Assembly (NCBI RefSeq): GCF_027943255.1
Contig: NC_072893.1
Location: 18,498,001-18,562,000 of the forward strand
DNA length: 64,000 nucleotides
Reading direction: 5' to 3'
From: Anastrepha obliqua
Lineage: Eukaryota > Arthropoda > Insecta > Diptera > Tephritidae
Shown here: piece after piece, positions 1 to 11,117 of the stretch
Position numbering within the stretch: position 1 is the first letter of the stretch
Layout of the letters: every line of letters begins with the position of its first letter
The notes under the pieces: model-generated
Seen by the model: only the letters and a program-made list of their open reading frames with translations
What the model was told of the DNA's origin: nothing
The model's database searches: none
Program-made: the position numbers and the translations under genes

Positions 1-300
1 GGAGACGTCGCTGCATTACAGATTTGCGAAACTGGCTAGAAAGAAAACACGGAGAAGTAAATTTTTTTTACCTGACTAAGTTTTTAACCAGGCATGGATG
101 CTTCAAAGCGTACCTCCATCGGTTCAAACATGAATCGGATCCCAGTTGTGAATACTGTGAGGGAAACGCGGTATTGCTCGAATATGGGTCATTCAATTGC
201 TCTATAAGTAGATTGAAGCTCCGCAGCATATTTGGCGAAATGGAAAATGGACGGCAGGAAGCGACGTCATAGCAGAGATGATGAAGAAATTAAGGGCCCA
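1..300 (+). pseudogene. R1-like LINE, C-terminal ORF fragment
   Basis: The plus strand encodes a degraded C-terminal piece of a non-LTR retrotransposon polyprotein. The readable part (24-272) has the typical pattern of a W-L-x-R-K-H-G-E-V-N-F start, then GCFKAYLHRF and a Cys-x2-Cys pair (CEYC). The same arrangement is in the better-preserved copy near 35844-36074. The family pattern is R1/LOA-like; the exact clade is inferred. The fragment begins outside the window. Nothing recognisable lies between 300 and 870. Confidence 0.6.
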
Positions 301-874
301 CGAAAGACTACGGCGTGGGAACGGTGACTATCTGTGTTTACAAGCAACTGCAACGATATGAATGTCACCATCAATGAGAGACTTACCGTGCGTACTACGC
401 TAATATAAATAATTGCCAAGATCAAAATCTCTCTCTAGAAAATGTAAGCTTACTATATCGTTGATAAGAAAATTGAAATTTACTCCATAACACCACTGAC
501 AAAAGAAGAAAGGCTTCCCATTTTTTAGCGTATTATCTAAAGAAAAATGATTGGTGCAATACGAGATGTCAGCGGTGATTACCGGATACGGTATTAAAAC
601 GAGCTGATTGACCTATGCAACGCTGTGGACGTCGTAAAGTTTATTAAGGCTCAACGTCTATGCTGTGCCAGTCTCGTAGTGCGCATAGAAGAGTCGCGTC
701 CAAAGAAAATTTTAGTAAATTGCAATTGTATCATCGCAAAATGCAAAAGCAGATCTAAACTGACGTCGCTACAAAACACCACCGAAAGCCCTATAAAACT
801 GAAGGTAAAAATCTGGGAGACGGTAGCTTTTGACTAAATTAAAGAGAAAAGGATTTTTGAGGAAGTTAAAGCTC

Positions 875-1260
875 ACCGCGAGCTCTAATGCTCATGAAAG
901 ATGAGCCGGGTGGTCGGCTGCACTAAATTCGTTCAAAGCCACATTGTGAGCAGAAAGTTTTTATCATTCCAACCGGGCACGTATTCGTGTGTACAACAAC
1001 AATGACTTCTACAGAAGTTGTCTTGATGAGAAAGACGAAGAGACGATCTCACACCCTCTGTGCCATTGTCCTGCTGTATCCAAACGTAGATTTACTATTC
1101 CAGGTAGACAAGTTTTTAATGAAATGGAAGATCTCAGTTCTACAGAAAACAGGAATATTCTGAAATTTTTGAAAAGTACACACTGGTTTTAGGAGCGATA
1201 CGGTCACGTTCACCTCGCGGCAACACAATGTGCTATGAGTCTGAGTGTGTCCCACAGGAC
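875..1260 (+). pseudogene. LINE 3' ORF fragment (Cys/His tail)
   Basis: A short plus-strand reading (989-1192) carries the C-terminal Cys/His region found at the end of R1/LOA-type LINE polyproteins: the acidic stretch DEKDEETISHPLCHCPAVSKRR followed by a hydrophobic tail and a stop. The segment just upstream reads in the same sense with stops. It is a dead remnant with no intact domain. Confidence 0.5.
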
Positions 1261-1933
1261 AACCGCTTCAACCAAACATGCAACAACAGCAAGTGAGTAA
1301 ATGATTTGTTCAGACAGCCACATCGTAAAAGTCAGTCGATGTTATGTTCACTCCCACTGCATGAGTACTCATGAACTAGTACCAGGTTAAGGTTCCGCCA
1401 ATTCGCGAGTTGCGACTTTGATGGCCTTATAACTTACCTCGAATGCCTTGCACCTAGCGACCTTTCAGGCTTGTGTTCTAGCCAAGCGTTTAATCAGCTG
1501 ACTTGAGACTTATCTATAGATGATCAGAATACAGATAATCGCAGATTTATAACGAAGTATTCAGATGCGCATGAAAGAAGAGTCAGGTATTCCTTTAATA
1601 ATTTCGAATATGCCAGCGGTGAGCCAAAAACCTTGCTTGTCGCCTGACTATAAGAAAAAATTAAAATTTGTAAATGCTTTTCTGTTTAAAGAGTTTTACG
1701 CTAAGGAGCAGCCAATACTGGCAGTGTTTTTGATAGAAGCTGCCACATTCTGGAAGACAACGTCTGGTGATCTGGGTGCCTTAGCTTAAGCTTATTAAAA
1801 AGCTTCCCCAGCAATCCTCTTTCGTCTAATTTCGAGCTATCCGTGAAAAAATTCACTTGACACTGTTCCTAGCTGTCGCATCCCATCCATTCCTCTTTTG
1901 AGGAAATGGGGATGCAGAAAGATCCACTTGGTG
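1261..1933. other. Intergenic, no gene recognised
   Basis: Short open stretches here (for example 1565-1789) show no domain, no codon-like composition and no splice context. I see nothing I can name. Confidence 0.5.
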
Positions 1934-2563
1934 TTAACCTTTTGGGAACGAGTGTCGGCATATAGCCGTTTTACCGTACCGGACGCTTGTCGACATATAG
2001 CCGCCCAAATTAGTTCGTAGTTGCAAGGCTCGCAACGTCTGTCGTTCTGAGCGATAAGATACGCATAGGTATAATAAAAGAAATTCATTCGAAAACATTA
2101 GGGGTCATTAGTGATGAAGCCTTATCTTACTTATAATGTAAACTTACGATGTGAGACGACGGTAGAGCTATATCGAATTTCAGTTCTTCGATTCAGTCTC
2201 TCAGTGTCACTGCCAGAGCAACCAGCAGGCTTTTTACATATTTTATATTTTATCCTACGCACAATGGCTAAGCGATCTAGAGATGATCCGTTAGATAGTG
2301 CCAGTTCTGACGAATATTACTTTGAATCTGATAAGACGGAAGATTACGGCATTACTTCGTCAAGTGGAAGTGAAATCCATGCAATAAGGAATCCACTCGG
2401 TCATTTCAACATTAGCAGTGATAGCAGTTTATTTATAATTATTTTTTGATTTTATGAAAAAATTTTCTTGTGTTAAACAAAGCTTTAGTTTTTATGACGT
2501 TCAACGTATATATTTTCTTTACCTTTCGTCCTCAGCGACGCTCGCCCGTCTCCGAAGTGTTAA
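1934..2563 (+). mobile_element. TTAA-flanked piggyBac-like remnant
   Basis: A segment of about 620 bp lies between TTAA at 1934-1937 and TTAA at 2560-2563, the target site used by piggyBac transposases. The ends are only loosely inverted: both go through CTT..GG..ACG and reach GTCG. Inside is an ORF start like a piggyBac transposase N-terminus (see 2264), followed directly by AT-rich sequence. The central and catalytic parts are absent. It is best read as a non-autonomous, internally deleted copy. Confidence 0.5.
2264..2449 (+). pseudogene. Truncated piggyBac-like transposase N-terminus
   Basis: Reading from the ATG at 2264 gives a 61-residue product starting MAKRSRDD, followed by a Ser/Asp/Glu-rich stretch (SSDEYYFESD, then TSSSGSE). 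Acidic, serine-rich N-termini of this kind precede the catalytic domain in piggyBac-family transposases; that is the family knowledge used. The frame stops after SSDSSLFIIIF, with no DDD catalytic domain. A longer frame from 2111 exists, but the ATG at 2264 lies where the acidic domain starts. Function is lost. The assignment rests on composition plus the TTAA flanks and is tentative. Confidence 0.4.
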
Positions 2564-2855
2564 TATCACGGTGCCTGAGCGAATAAGTTCTGCAGCTCGC
2601 ACGATCTTTTCCAGCATAAGATAAAGAAGTCACGCAGCAGCGACTCACCCTGTTTGAAAACTCCTGTGATATCAAACGACTCAAAGAAGTCCTTCCCAAT
2701 TCTGACGGCGCAGCTGATATTTAACAACGTGCCTTTGCATAGCCGTATTAGTTTTGCGAGAATACCACTTTCAGGTATCGCGCCATTTAGATGAGTCCTC
2801 TTTGTGCTGTCGAATGCAGCTTTAAAATCGACTAAAAGTTAGTCGATTCTCCTTT
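2564..2855 (-). pseudogene. LINE reverse transcriptase fragment
   Basis: Read on the minus strand, this encodes the VDFKAAFDST core of a non-LTR reverse transcriptase, followed by GIPESGILAKLIRLCK-like and RIGKDFFESFDI segments and then a degraded GxRQGDSLS-like stretch. The same RT type occurs at 42390-42560 and 48535-49467 on the plus strand. It has stops and no ends, so it is a relic. Confidence 0.6.
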
Positions 2856-3660
2856 GATGGGCATTTTCCAAGACCTGGCGTATAGTGAGTATCTGATCAA
2901 TTTTCCATTAACATGTGAAAATATTGGACTTATTTCTGTATGTAGGGAAGTAAGCACGACTGTGTATATTTATCTGCAGTATGCGTCGGAATTTTCGAAG
3001 GCATACGCGACATGTAGCATTCCCATATTTTTCCGCAACTTCAACTGTAGTGGATAACCGCTTGCTTACAGCTAAATATATATAGGCATAAACGCCGTGA
3101 TAACCATGTACAGCTAAATTTGAAAGGATTTACTCCACAATCAATTGACACCCCATTGACCCATTCAAGTGGTGGCGCAACGCATTTGAAAATTGTGCTG
3201 ATTGATCTAGGTGCTACTTTTGATGGATTTCTATCAGCTATGCACTTCGAAGGCGATAGTATTTAAGTCCTTCAGGTCCTCTCAACACATGATTTGTATA
3301 CAAATGTATCTTTCATGTATAAGTACGAGTATGTGCGAGTACGCAGCCTCGGCAATCAATCAATTTTCTAAATGCATAAATCCCCGTGCGCAGTGTTGCA
3401 TTGCACAATAACTCTCTCAAGTTTCGATAACCGAAAAAAGTAGCGGTGGATTTTCTCAGAAATATTCTATTGCTTCCTTCCTGGTTCATAGACGGAATAT
3501 GTACGAATAAAAAACATTTAAATAATGTTAAATGGAACAAAATAAAATACAAAAAATAATATCAAAGAAGAAAAAAAGTAATTTGAAACTAAAGAAAGTA
3601 AAATATATATATATATATATTTTTTTTAAATAACTGACATAAAGCAGAGTAAAAAAATTT
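2856..3660. other. Intergenic AT-rich DNA
   Basis: No gene or repeat could be named. A short (TA)n run followed by poly-T lies at about 3603-3628. Confidence 0.5.
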
Positions 3661-3662
3661 CA

Positions 3663-4790
3663 TTCTGTCAAAAAAGTGCCGGGATTTGTTCAATAAAACG
3701 CAAAATAATTGTTTAATCTTCAAAATTTATATTGTCGCATTCAAAATAGACTGCATTTGAAGTAACACAAATATGCCAACCATTAGTCCAGTTTTCAAAC
3801 CACCTTTTAAACGCGTTTGAAGAGATCTTCTTCAGCTCCTTCAGCGAATTCTCCTTAATGGCCTCTATCGACTCAAAGCGGCGTCCGGAAGTCACAAGGG
3901 GCTAAATCCGGTGAATACGGTGGTTGCTCGATGATATTTGTCGAGTTTTTGGTCAAAAAAGTGTTCACAATATGAACCTTGTGAGACGGTGCGTTATCAG
4001 GGTGCAAAGTCCATGAGTTTTCTTTCCACAAATGGGGCCGTTTCCTATGCAAATTCTTTCTCAAATGTCGCAGAACTTCCAAATAATATTCTTTATTTAC
4101 CGTAGAACCATTTGGAATGAATTCCGAGTGCACAACACCATGATAATCAAGGAAAACGAGTGGACTAACTTTCACTTTTGACCGACTTTGACGTAGTTTT
4201 TTGGGTTTCGGCTCATGTGGATAGCGCCATTCAGCCGTCTGTTGACTGGTTTGCATGTCAGACTCATATACCCCCGTCTCATCACTTATTATGAGGCGCT
4301 GGATAAACGTTGGGTCCGAATTCCCTTGCTCAAGCATGTCTTCAGCCACCTTCTTCCGATGAATTTTTTGAAAGAAATTTTACTCTCTTGGAACGAGTCG
4401 AGCAGCCACGCGTCTCATGAGCAATTGATGGTGTACTTAGCTCAAACTTAAATGATGGCTTTGCAGCACCATTTCCTTGACTTTGTCGACGGTTTCATCC
4501 GTTGAAGACGTTGATGGGCGACCAAATCGGGGCAAATTTTCCACGACTTTTCGGCCCTCTGCAAAAGCCTTATACCACTCGTAGACCCGATCCGGCCCAC
4601 GAAATCCCGTTCAAACACACAAAATTTAACCAATTTTTTTGTTCGATATTTCTATCCATAGTGAAAATCGCAGAGCACACCTGCGGTTGACTGATATAAT
4701 TAAATGCCAAAAAAACAAGCTAATAGACAGATGACGCTCAAGCTCTGCGACACTATAGAGGACAGTTGTACCAACATCCCAGCCAAAAAA
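3663..4790 (-). mobile_element. mariner (D,D34D) element, degraded
   Basis: This segment holds a nearly full-length but broken mariner transposase on the minus strand. Candidate inverted ends can be seen: a GTGCCGGGAT-type motif at about 3678 and its complement near 4780. They are diverged, so the outer limits are approximate. Confidence 0.65.
3713..4659 (-). pseudogene. mariner transposase, D,D34D, frameshifted
   Basis: The transposase cut and pasted a mariner element by binding its inverted repeats. The minus-strand reading starts at the ATG at 4659 (MDRNIEQKNW), continues through the helix-turn-helix region with stops and frameshifts, and is best preserved at 3873-4349. There the first catalytic block (ISDETGVYE) and the second (HPDNAPSHK) are visible. 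The third Asp follows in YSPDLAPCDF, exactly 34 residues after the second, the mariner signature. The C-terminal piece (GRRFESIEAIKENSLKEL) is in another frame at 3713-3895. The total span of about 315 codons is close to the usual 345. It cannot make a working enzyme. Confidence 0.85.
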
Positions 4791-4957
4791 AAAATGTAGA
4801 CATACATATGTGTAATGCACGATTTTTAAATGAACAATTTCCGAAATTTTTTTCACAGAATGTATATAATTAAAAAAAAATAGCAAGATTTAAATTTTGT
4901 GTTTTATTTTTAATTCGGTCTTGAGATCACAAAATAAAAATAAAAAATATATTAAAA

Positions 4958-5015
4958 CAAAGCCAAACACCCAAAAATGGTGTAAGCGCCAATTATTATT
5001 ATTATTATTATTCCC
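4958..5015 (+). repeat. SINE 3' end plus (ATT)n
   Basis: The sequence CCAAACACCCAAAAATGG..GTAAGCGCC followed by six ATT units matches the 3' end of the tRNA-headed SINE found elsewhere in the window (for example 28138-28425). This copy is severely 5'-truncated. Confidence 0.7.
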
Positions 5016-5222
5016 ATGCCACTCTCCCTCCCCCGCATACCGCGCGAGGCGAGATCCATTTTCATCAAGTACCGACGGCAACTTCGAACTGCAAGTCGTT
5101 TTGGCACTTTTGTGTTTAGTCCCTTTTTGTTTTATTTTGTTATTTAGAATTATAAAATATTGCTGTTGTATCGAGGATATCTTACTTCTCTTTATAATTA
5201 TAACTCATTATATTTTTTTATT

Positions 5223-6157
5223 CATCACATGATTTTTTAAGAGCTATTAGAAAATTTTTCAAAAAAACTCAGGAAAATGCATGAAATTTTTATTTAAATC
5301 GATAGTACAGTCCATATAATTAAATTTTAGAAGATTACTTCATGCAAATGGTGACCGCCACTGCGCTTCAAATGGTCCTTCCACTTAGTCCAATTTTGGC
5401 ATACTCTTTCCAATGTTTCGGACGGTATCTCACACATAAATGCTTTAATGTTGTCTTCCAATGCGTTAATTGAAGCAGGCTTGTCTGAATAGACATGAGC
5501 TTTAACATAGCTCCACAAAAAATAATCTAAAGGCGTTATAACGCACAATCTGGGTGGCCAATTGACAGGTCCCGAACGTGAAATAAAATGTTCACCGAAC
5601 TCGCCTCTCAACAAGTCCATGGTTACGCGTGCTGTGTGGCATGTGGCACCGTCTTGCTGAAACCGCATGTCATGCAAGTCGAGCTCATGCATTTTGGGAA
5701 AAAAAAAGTTAGATATCATTTCACGGTAGCACTCACCTTTCACAGTTACGTTACGATTTGCAGCATCTTTGAAGAAGTACGGTCCAATGATACCTAAACC
5801 GCACCAAACTGTGACCTTGTGACCTTTTCTGGATACATTCGTAGCTCTTGCAATTCTTCTGGCTGATCTTCACTCCAAAATCGACAATTCTGCTTATTTA
5901 CGTACCCATTGATCCAAAAATGAGCTTCGTCGCTGATCACAATTTTTCGATAAAAATGTGGATCTTAAACTTTCTTAACAGAACACGCATTTTTATAATA
6001 AAATTCAATGATTTGCAAGCGTTGTTCGTTTGTAAGACGATTCATGGTTAAATTATAGACCAAACTGAAGATGTTTGACAGTGAAATAAAATACGAAACG
6101 TGCGTCAGCTGTTTAAACCAACTGCTTAAAAAGATAATAGCAAAAAAATCACCCGTT
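5223..6157 (-). mobile_element. rosa-type mariner (D,D41D), internally deleted
   Basis: The ends carry related inverted sequences: TGATTTTTTAAGAGCTATTA near 5230 and, on the other strand, TGATTTTTTTGCTATTA near 6150. The minus-strand transposase between them is broken and lacks roughly 100 internal residues. Copies of related families lie at 22109-23010 and 46613-47169. Confidence 0.7.
5327..6045 (-). pseudogene. rosa-type transposase, D,D41D, deleted
   Basis: The reading starts at 6045 with MNRLTNEQRLQIIEF, the N-terminus of this family. After about 17 residues it jumps, out of frame, to the middle of the catalytic domain (DEAHFWINGYVNKQNC), so about 100 residues are missing. From 5743 to 5327 the frame is open and contains the second catalytic Asp in FQQDGATCHT. 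The expected third Asp is in ITPLDYFLW, 41 residues later. An Asp normally conserved just upstream (C-D-ITPLD) is Val here. The D,D41D spacing is the hallmark of rosa-like mariners, described from tephritids. Not functional. Confidence 0.8.
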
Positions 6158-8180
6158 ACATAACTCGCGCACAGAAGATATCGCGCATATCGCAGAGAGC
6201 GCTAACCAGCCCTCAGTCAATTTGATAGAAGCAGATGTTAAGCTGACGTAATTTGAAGTTTTTGATTAAAAAAAACTGTTTCCCATCAATTCTGCTTGGT
6301 TTACACTAACCTAACTTTTACTTTTCTTTTAAATTTTGTTCTCTCAAATATCTCGTCACGTCAGCTGATCTATTTTTTTTTTTTATATACTCAGCTTCAT
6401 ATTCCAACATTCTTGTGGCAAAAACTATTTTTTTAATTTTTTTTTATGTTTCTATTAAATGCTAATATAGTAACTCAATTAAAAAAGTGAATAATTTAGA
6501 TTTGAATAAAATTGAATTTTAGAAACCAAATAATCCCACCTGGAACCAGCAGCTGCCATATCAGCTGTCAGCTCTAAAACTAAGTACACAACAGAGTAGC
6601 GAAATTATTTCGCAAGTGGCGAAATGGTTCCAGTACTGAAGCAGAAATTTGATTCACTAGCGCGATAATTCATCTGCTGCCAAAACCTTGCACTGACATT
6701 TAATATTACACAATACTTTCTCCTTTTTTTCTTTCCTACCTCACATTCACAGAGTGTGCAGAAAACGAATGCTTCCTTCAAATCACTCAAGCAAATACGC
6801 GATTTCCTTACATCCACAAGCCATTAGTTCCTATCAAATAACGGATTTCACAAATGAAAGGATTGAGTGCATCACAGCGACCTCGGCATATTCGGCCGCA
6901 TATCCTTGCATCCAAAAAAACAGAACAGGCAGGAATATAAAAAAAGCAAATATCAATCAATGAATTGTAGAAATTTCGCTTTCATACAATGAGTGAAATT
7001 TCAGGCACCGAAAACACTTTCATAAATGTACTTACAAACACACACACATATACACATACATATATACATGCATACACACACACACATAAATACCTGCATG
7101 CCCAATCAAAAAAAGGTAAGTGGAAGTGCAGTGCGAAAAGGAGTGGAATCGTAAAAGGTTTAAATTGCGGAAATCCTTTCATTTTTCACAAATGGCCCAT
7201 TGGCACAGAGATTTTTCAACAATCGCGTAGATAAACAATTGTGAAAAAATAATATTTATTTATTTATTTCCTATGTACAAAAACAATAATCCTTCCTACT
7301 TCCGTTTATTTTAACAAGATTAATGAAAAGGCATGCGAAATTGGAAATTGGATTATCGATTTTCGACACAGAACGAATTGTCGATAATCTGTCGTGTACA
7401 CCAACGCAATTCCGCACGCTGGTTCACACATTCGTTTTGCTGGTGTAAATAACTACCGACAATTTTGCGCCCCCAAAAATGTTGTTAATGAAGCAGCATT
7501 TGGCTGAAAGCGAGCATTCATTCGTTTGTTATCCTTGGCTGATGATAATTCTAATGCCATTAGCGTGGGTTTTGCCATGGGCATACGAGGAGTGGCTTTA
7601 AAATAGCGAGATTGAGGCGGTAACACATTTCACTTTTGATGTCATACATACATACATTTCCTTATTATCGCTATCAGTATATACACCTCCACTAACCCGA
7701 ATTGTTCATGGTTTGAAATGGTGCTGGAAATATTCTTTTGTAAGATCCCTCAGAATGTATAGTATGTTGTTTTCACAGCTTTGACGGATCCAAAACCTTT
7801 TCTTTTAAGACAAAATTTCACCTTAGAAATCGCGCGTCGCAAGATCCGACGAATAAGGCGAATGAAGGGTTGTGTTTAACTACATACATACAAGCCTCTT
7901 GACATGCAATGTAGAATTAGCCGTCGTTTTGCCTTGAGGAAAAACTCATAACTCTTACTCACAAGCAGAGCTAGTCGCAAATCAGTAATGCTCACTCATA
8001 TAACAAATGTCACGGAGATTAATATCTACTCGGCAGCCAAGGGGCAATCAGGGCCGTGGGCTGGCTGATGATGCACTTGAAACTAGTTGAAAAATTCCTG
8101 AATGGCACTTTCGATTGTATCTGAATTATTGGATATAAGGACTGGGTACCTAATCAGAGTGACAAAGTAGGAAACTGTTA
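6158..8180. other. Long intergenic stretch, simple repeats only
   Basis: No gene was recognised in two kilobases. A CA/CATA microsatellite occupies about 7036-7089, and TTTA repeats lie at 7254-7270. Open frames over the CA run (6982-7234) are artefacts of the repeat. ORFs on both strands near 6605-6963 show no domain. Confidence 0.5.
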
Positions 8181-8190
8181 GGTGGATAAA

Positions 8191-8291
8191 CCGGCTAAAC
8201 AGGGGACCTGTGAGGTAGTTTCTCCGCGAAAAAGAGTCCCGATCCCCTCATTTTACGGGGAAACTACCTCACAGATCCCCTGTTTAGCCGG
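8191..8291. repeat. Near-perfect 32-bp inverted repeat (hairpin)
   Basis: The left arm (8191-8222, beginning CCGGCTAAACAGGGG) and the right arm (8260-8291, ending CCCCTGTTTAGCCGG) are reverse complements at 31 of 32 positions, with a 37-base loop. A second, smaller inverted pair (GAGTCCCGATCC in the loop and GGATCGGGACTCC just after the right arm) overlaps it. This is described under findings. Confidence 0.9.
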
Positions 8292-8734
8292 ATCGGGACT
8301 CCCTCAGCTACCTGTCGCCCGCTCCTCGAAAGATGGGCTTTGCGTCCATTCAGCGAGCGCTGGACAAATACACAAACTTGCTGCGAGATGCTTCTGACTA
8401 CGGAGACCCTCAAGGGCTATTCTAAAGCTATTGAAGGGCCAGCTCTCGAATATGGAGGGTGTCCTTACAGGACCCTCATGATGAAAAGATGTTTACAGGT
8501 GTGGCAATATCAGACGTTTAACCGGCTCTTATCGAATTTGGCACAATAAGCTGATGGACGGACGTAACAGGATGTGTTTATGAACGAACGAAGATTTTGT
8601 TTTTGTTCTTTTTTTCAGTTAGCAAGTATTAGAGCATTATGCCAACATTCAGTCTATTGTACTGCGCTGGGGTTCACTTTTTAATTTCTTTTAAATCCAC
8701 TCGACCCCCGAAGAAATCTGAGTAGATCTTGTGG

Positions 8735-8960
8735 TGTCAAAGAGCCGAGGTGGTCGTTTCTTAACACATCAGTACCAAGGACATCAAGCCTGATTCGAAC
8801 GAAAGCTGGACAGACGCACAGAAAGTGGTCCGCCGTCTCATTCTCCTATCCACAGAGAGGTCTACCTTTTCCATGTAATTCGCCCAAAGAAAGTGGCCCG
8901 TCATCAGTCCAACCAGCGGCCTATAGTCTGCTTAATGACAGCAGGATCTGCGATATTCGG
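8735..8960 (-). pseudogene. LINE C-terminal fragment, copy 1
   Basis: The minus strand reads the end of a LINE polyprotein, with ENETADHFLCVCPAF and then VRIRLDVLGTDVL. The ETADHFLC block is shared with the plus-strand copy that follows, so two copies of one family lie head to head. Confidence 0.65.
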
Positions 8961-9330
8961 TCGGACATGACAGGTAACATCAGGTTTGTTCACCTGCAGC
9001 CTCTCTCAGCCTGCCAAGTTGACTTGAGGGTTGAAGTAACCCGTTTGCTTACCGTGGCTTTGATGGTTGAAGAAGGGAGTGGGAGAACGGGCTCTGAGTC
9101 CAACTTCTTTGGCCCGGTTGGACTAATGAAGGATCACTCTCTATGGGTGAAGCACTTGGAACAGGTAGGCATCTCAAACAGTGCAGTTTGCCCAGCATGT
9201 GAAGAGGAGGATGAGACGGCGGACCACTTTCTGTGCGTCTGAGATCGACTTCTTTGGCCCGCAGCCCATCCTAGCTAAAGATATACTGATACCCACGTGT
9301 ATTGGGACCAATATTAGCATCAGGATATTA
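8961..9330 (+). pseudogene. LINE C-terminal fragment, copy 2
   Basis: The plus-strand frame at 8967-9242 contains VGLMKDHSLWVKHLEQVGIS followed by the Cys/His cluster CPACEEEDETADHFLC, then a stop. This is the C-terminal zinc-binding-like end of an R1/LOA-type LINE ORF. It sits back to back with the copy at 8735-8960. Confidence 0.65.
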
Positions 9331-9987
9331 TAGTATGTCTATCAACATACATAGATCGGCCTGGATTTTCAGGACTTAACTACACTTGAAATGCTGCTTT
9401 GCTGCCGCTGCAGACACATACAGATCTGCCTATCCACCTGTTTTCCACAATTGTGTCAGTGATATACGAACAAAACAATCAGTGCAACCTTCGTTCATGT
9501 CATCACAACTAATGGTTGGACGATTGTGTGAATACGTGTGAAACGAGCATGAGGAAATCGGCTGATGAGTGTCTGTGACGTATCAGCCGAAGTTACTCGC
9601 GCAAGCTAAGGACCAAACCTGGTAAATCTATCTTCCTTGCAAGACACTGTCCGCGATGTATGCCTGCTGTGAGACTCGACATTACTTCGAGACAATGGGG
9701 TGGGTAAATCTCAGCACCTTCTCCTTAGTTGTTCTGCTTTCGCGGTGCTTAGATTTAGACATCTTGGCTCTCATTTCTTTGTTTCGCCAGCTGATATGCG
9801 ATACCTTGTTATTAGTCACCTAATCATGAAGCGGTTCACAGAGTCCTCGTTCGATCGACATCCACAAAGCGGGTATATTTTATATGTTCCCTCCCTCTTA
9901 TTTCCTCCGAAATGGAATCGCAAAGTATGAATTTGATTTCTACGTCCAAGTGTGCTCTCTCTTTGGGCAACCAATTAATCCAATTTG
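9331..9987. other. Intergenic, nothing recognised
   Basis: No domain, splice-like structure or repeat family could be identified here. Confidence 0.4.
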
Positions 9988-10002
9988 ATCTATTTTCACC
10001 GC

Positions 10003-10317
10003 CGGCCGCCGTAGCCGAATGGGTTGGTGCATGATCACCATTCGGAAGTGCGCAGGTTTGAGTCTCCGTAAATAAAACACCAAAATAGAAAAAGTTGTTT
10101 CCAATAGCGATCACTTCTCGGCAGGCAATGTCAAACCTCCGAGTGTATTTCTGCCATGAAAAAGCTCCTCATAAAAACCATTTGCCGTTCGGAACCGGCT
10201 AAAACTGCAGGTCCCCCCATTTGTGGAACAACATCAAGACGCACGCCACAAATAAGAGGATGGGCTTGACCAAACAGCTAACAGAAGTGTTCGCACAAAT
10301 TATTTATTTATTTTTTA
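10003..10317 (+). mobile_element. tRNA-headed SINE, copy 1
   Basis: The head CGGCCGCCGTAGCCGAATGG contains a pol III A-box-like segment (TAGCCGAATGG). A B-box-like GGTTTGAGTCTC follows about 50 bases later. The body has the family's shared blocks (CCTCCGAGTGTATTTCTGCC, then CCATTTGTGGAACAACATC) and ends in TTTA-rich DNA. The insertion is flanked by ATCTATTTTCAC (9988-9999) and ATCTACTTTCAC (10318-10329), a 12-bp target-site duplication with one mismatch. Confidence 0.85.
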
Positions 10318-10329
10318 ATCTACTTTCAC

Positions 10330-10963
10330 AATTCAGGTAACTCTTTCATGGGTAATAGAATATTGAAAGAAAAAAATTGTCACTGCTTTGAATTCCTATT
10401 TGCTCACTCAGCCTTCTTTGGATTTTTTTAAGAAGTTGGGCTCTTCCAATGCAAGAAATCGGGATTCGTTTCAACAGCAGCAGCCTCAGCCTCGTTATTC
10501 AATAGACATACCTCGTACATATCCACATAAATACAAGTGTACGCATGTGTTACACATATACATACATACATATAAATGCCTATATGGCTCGCTAAACACG
10601 GGAAAACAAAGAATTTCCTAACTACCTGTCGAATCGCTGGAAATTTTCTCACCTGAGCTGCAATGCTGCACGAGATGGGCATGTAATGCGAGTCGAAGAG
10701 GAGATGAATGCCAGGTAATTTAATATTGTTGATCATTAAAACGATACACTGCCGGAAATCATCGGAAAACACCTACCTTTTTCGCTGCAATGCCTGTGCA
10801 GGTTCACATGCCCCATTTTCGTTTTCACTTTGTGTTCGCGCCATTCACTTTCTTACATGCAAATGTTTTCATTATTAAAATGTATTTATGCGAAATTCAA
10901 ATGAAGCAATGGAACTTTCCAAACGCACTCTCAACAACAATTAAAACACATACACATACAAAC
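10330..10963. other. 3' flank of the CYP4G gene, no second gene
   Basis: AT-rich with short CATA runs (10555-10575). Opposing short ORFs (10388-10621, 10428-10772) have no recognisable content. Some of this may be downstream untranscribed flank of the CYP4G gene on the minus strand. Confidence 0.45.
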
Positions 10964-10969
10964 TTTATT
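10964..10969 (-). terminator. Probable poly(A) signal of CYP4G copy 2
   Basis: On the minus strand this reads AATAAA, 149 bases past the stop codon at 11118-11120. It is the only canonical hexamer I saw in the first few hundred bases downstream. Confidence 0.5.
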
Positions 10970-11059
10970 CATATTTATGTAATGCAAAAACAACAAACAT
11001 TCGATTACTTAGCATAGTTCAGCGCCCACGTCTCTCCGATTGCGTATTTATATATAGTA

Positions 11060-11106
11060 AATATATGTATGTATGTATATGGTAAAAAAAATACATACAT
11101 ACATAC
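11060..11106. repeat. TATG/CATA microsatellite pair
   Basis: A (TATG)n run at 11063-11080 and a (CATA)n run at 11093-11106 are complementary and could fold into a hairpin. They lie in the 3' untranslated region of the CYP4G gene, between its stop codon and the AATAAA. Confidence 0.6.
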
Positions 11107-11117
11107 CTTAAACACAA

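Noticed and set aside
6982..7234. ORFs of THTYTHTYIH or VCVYVCVF type
   Set aside because: They are translations of a CA/CATA microsatellite.
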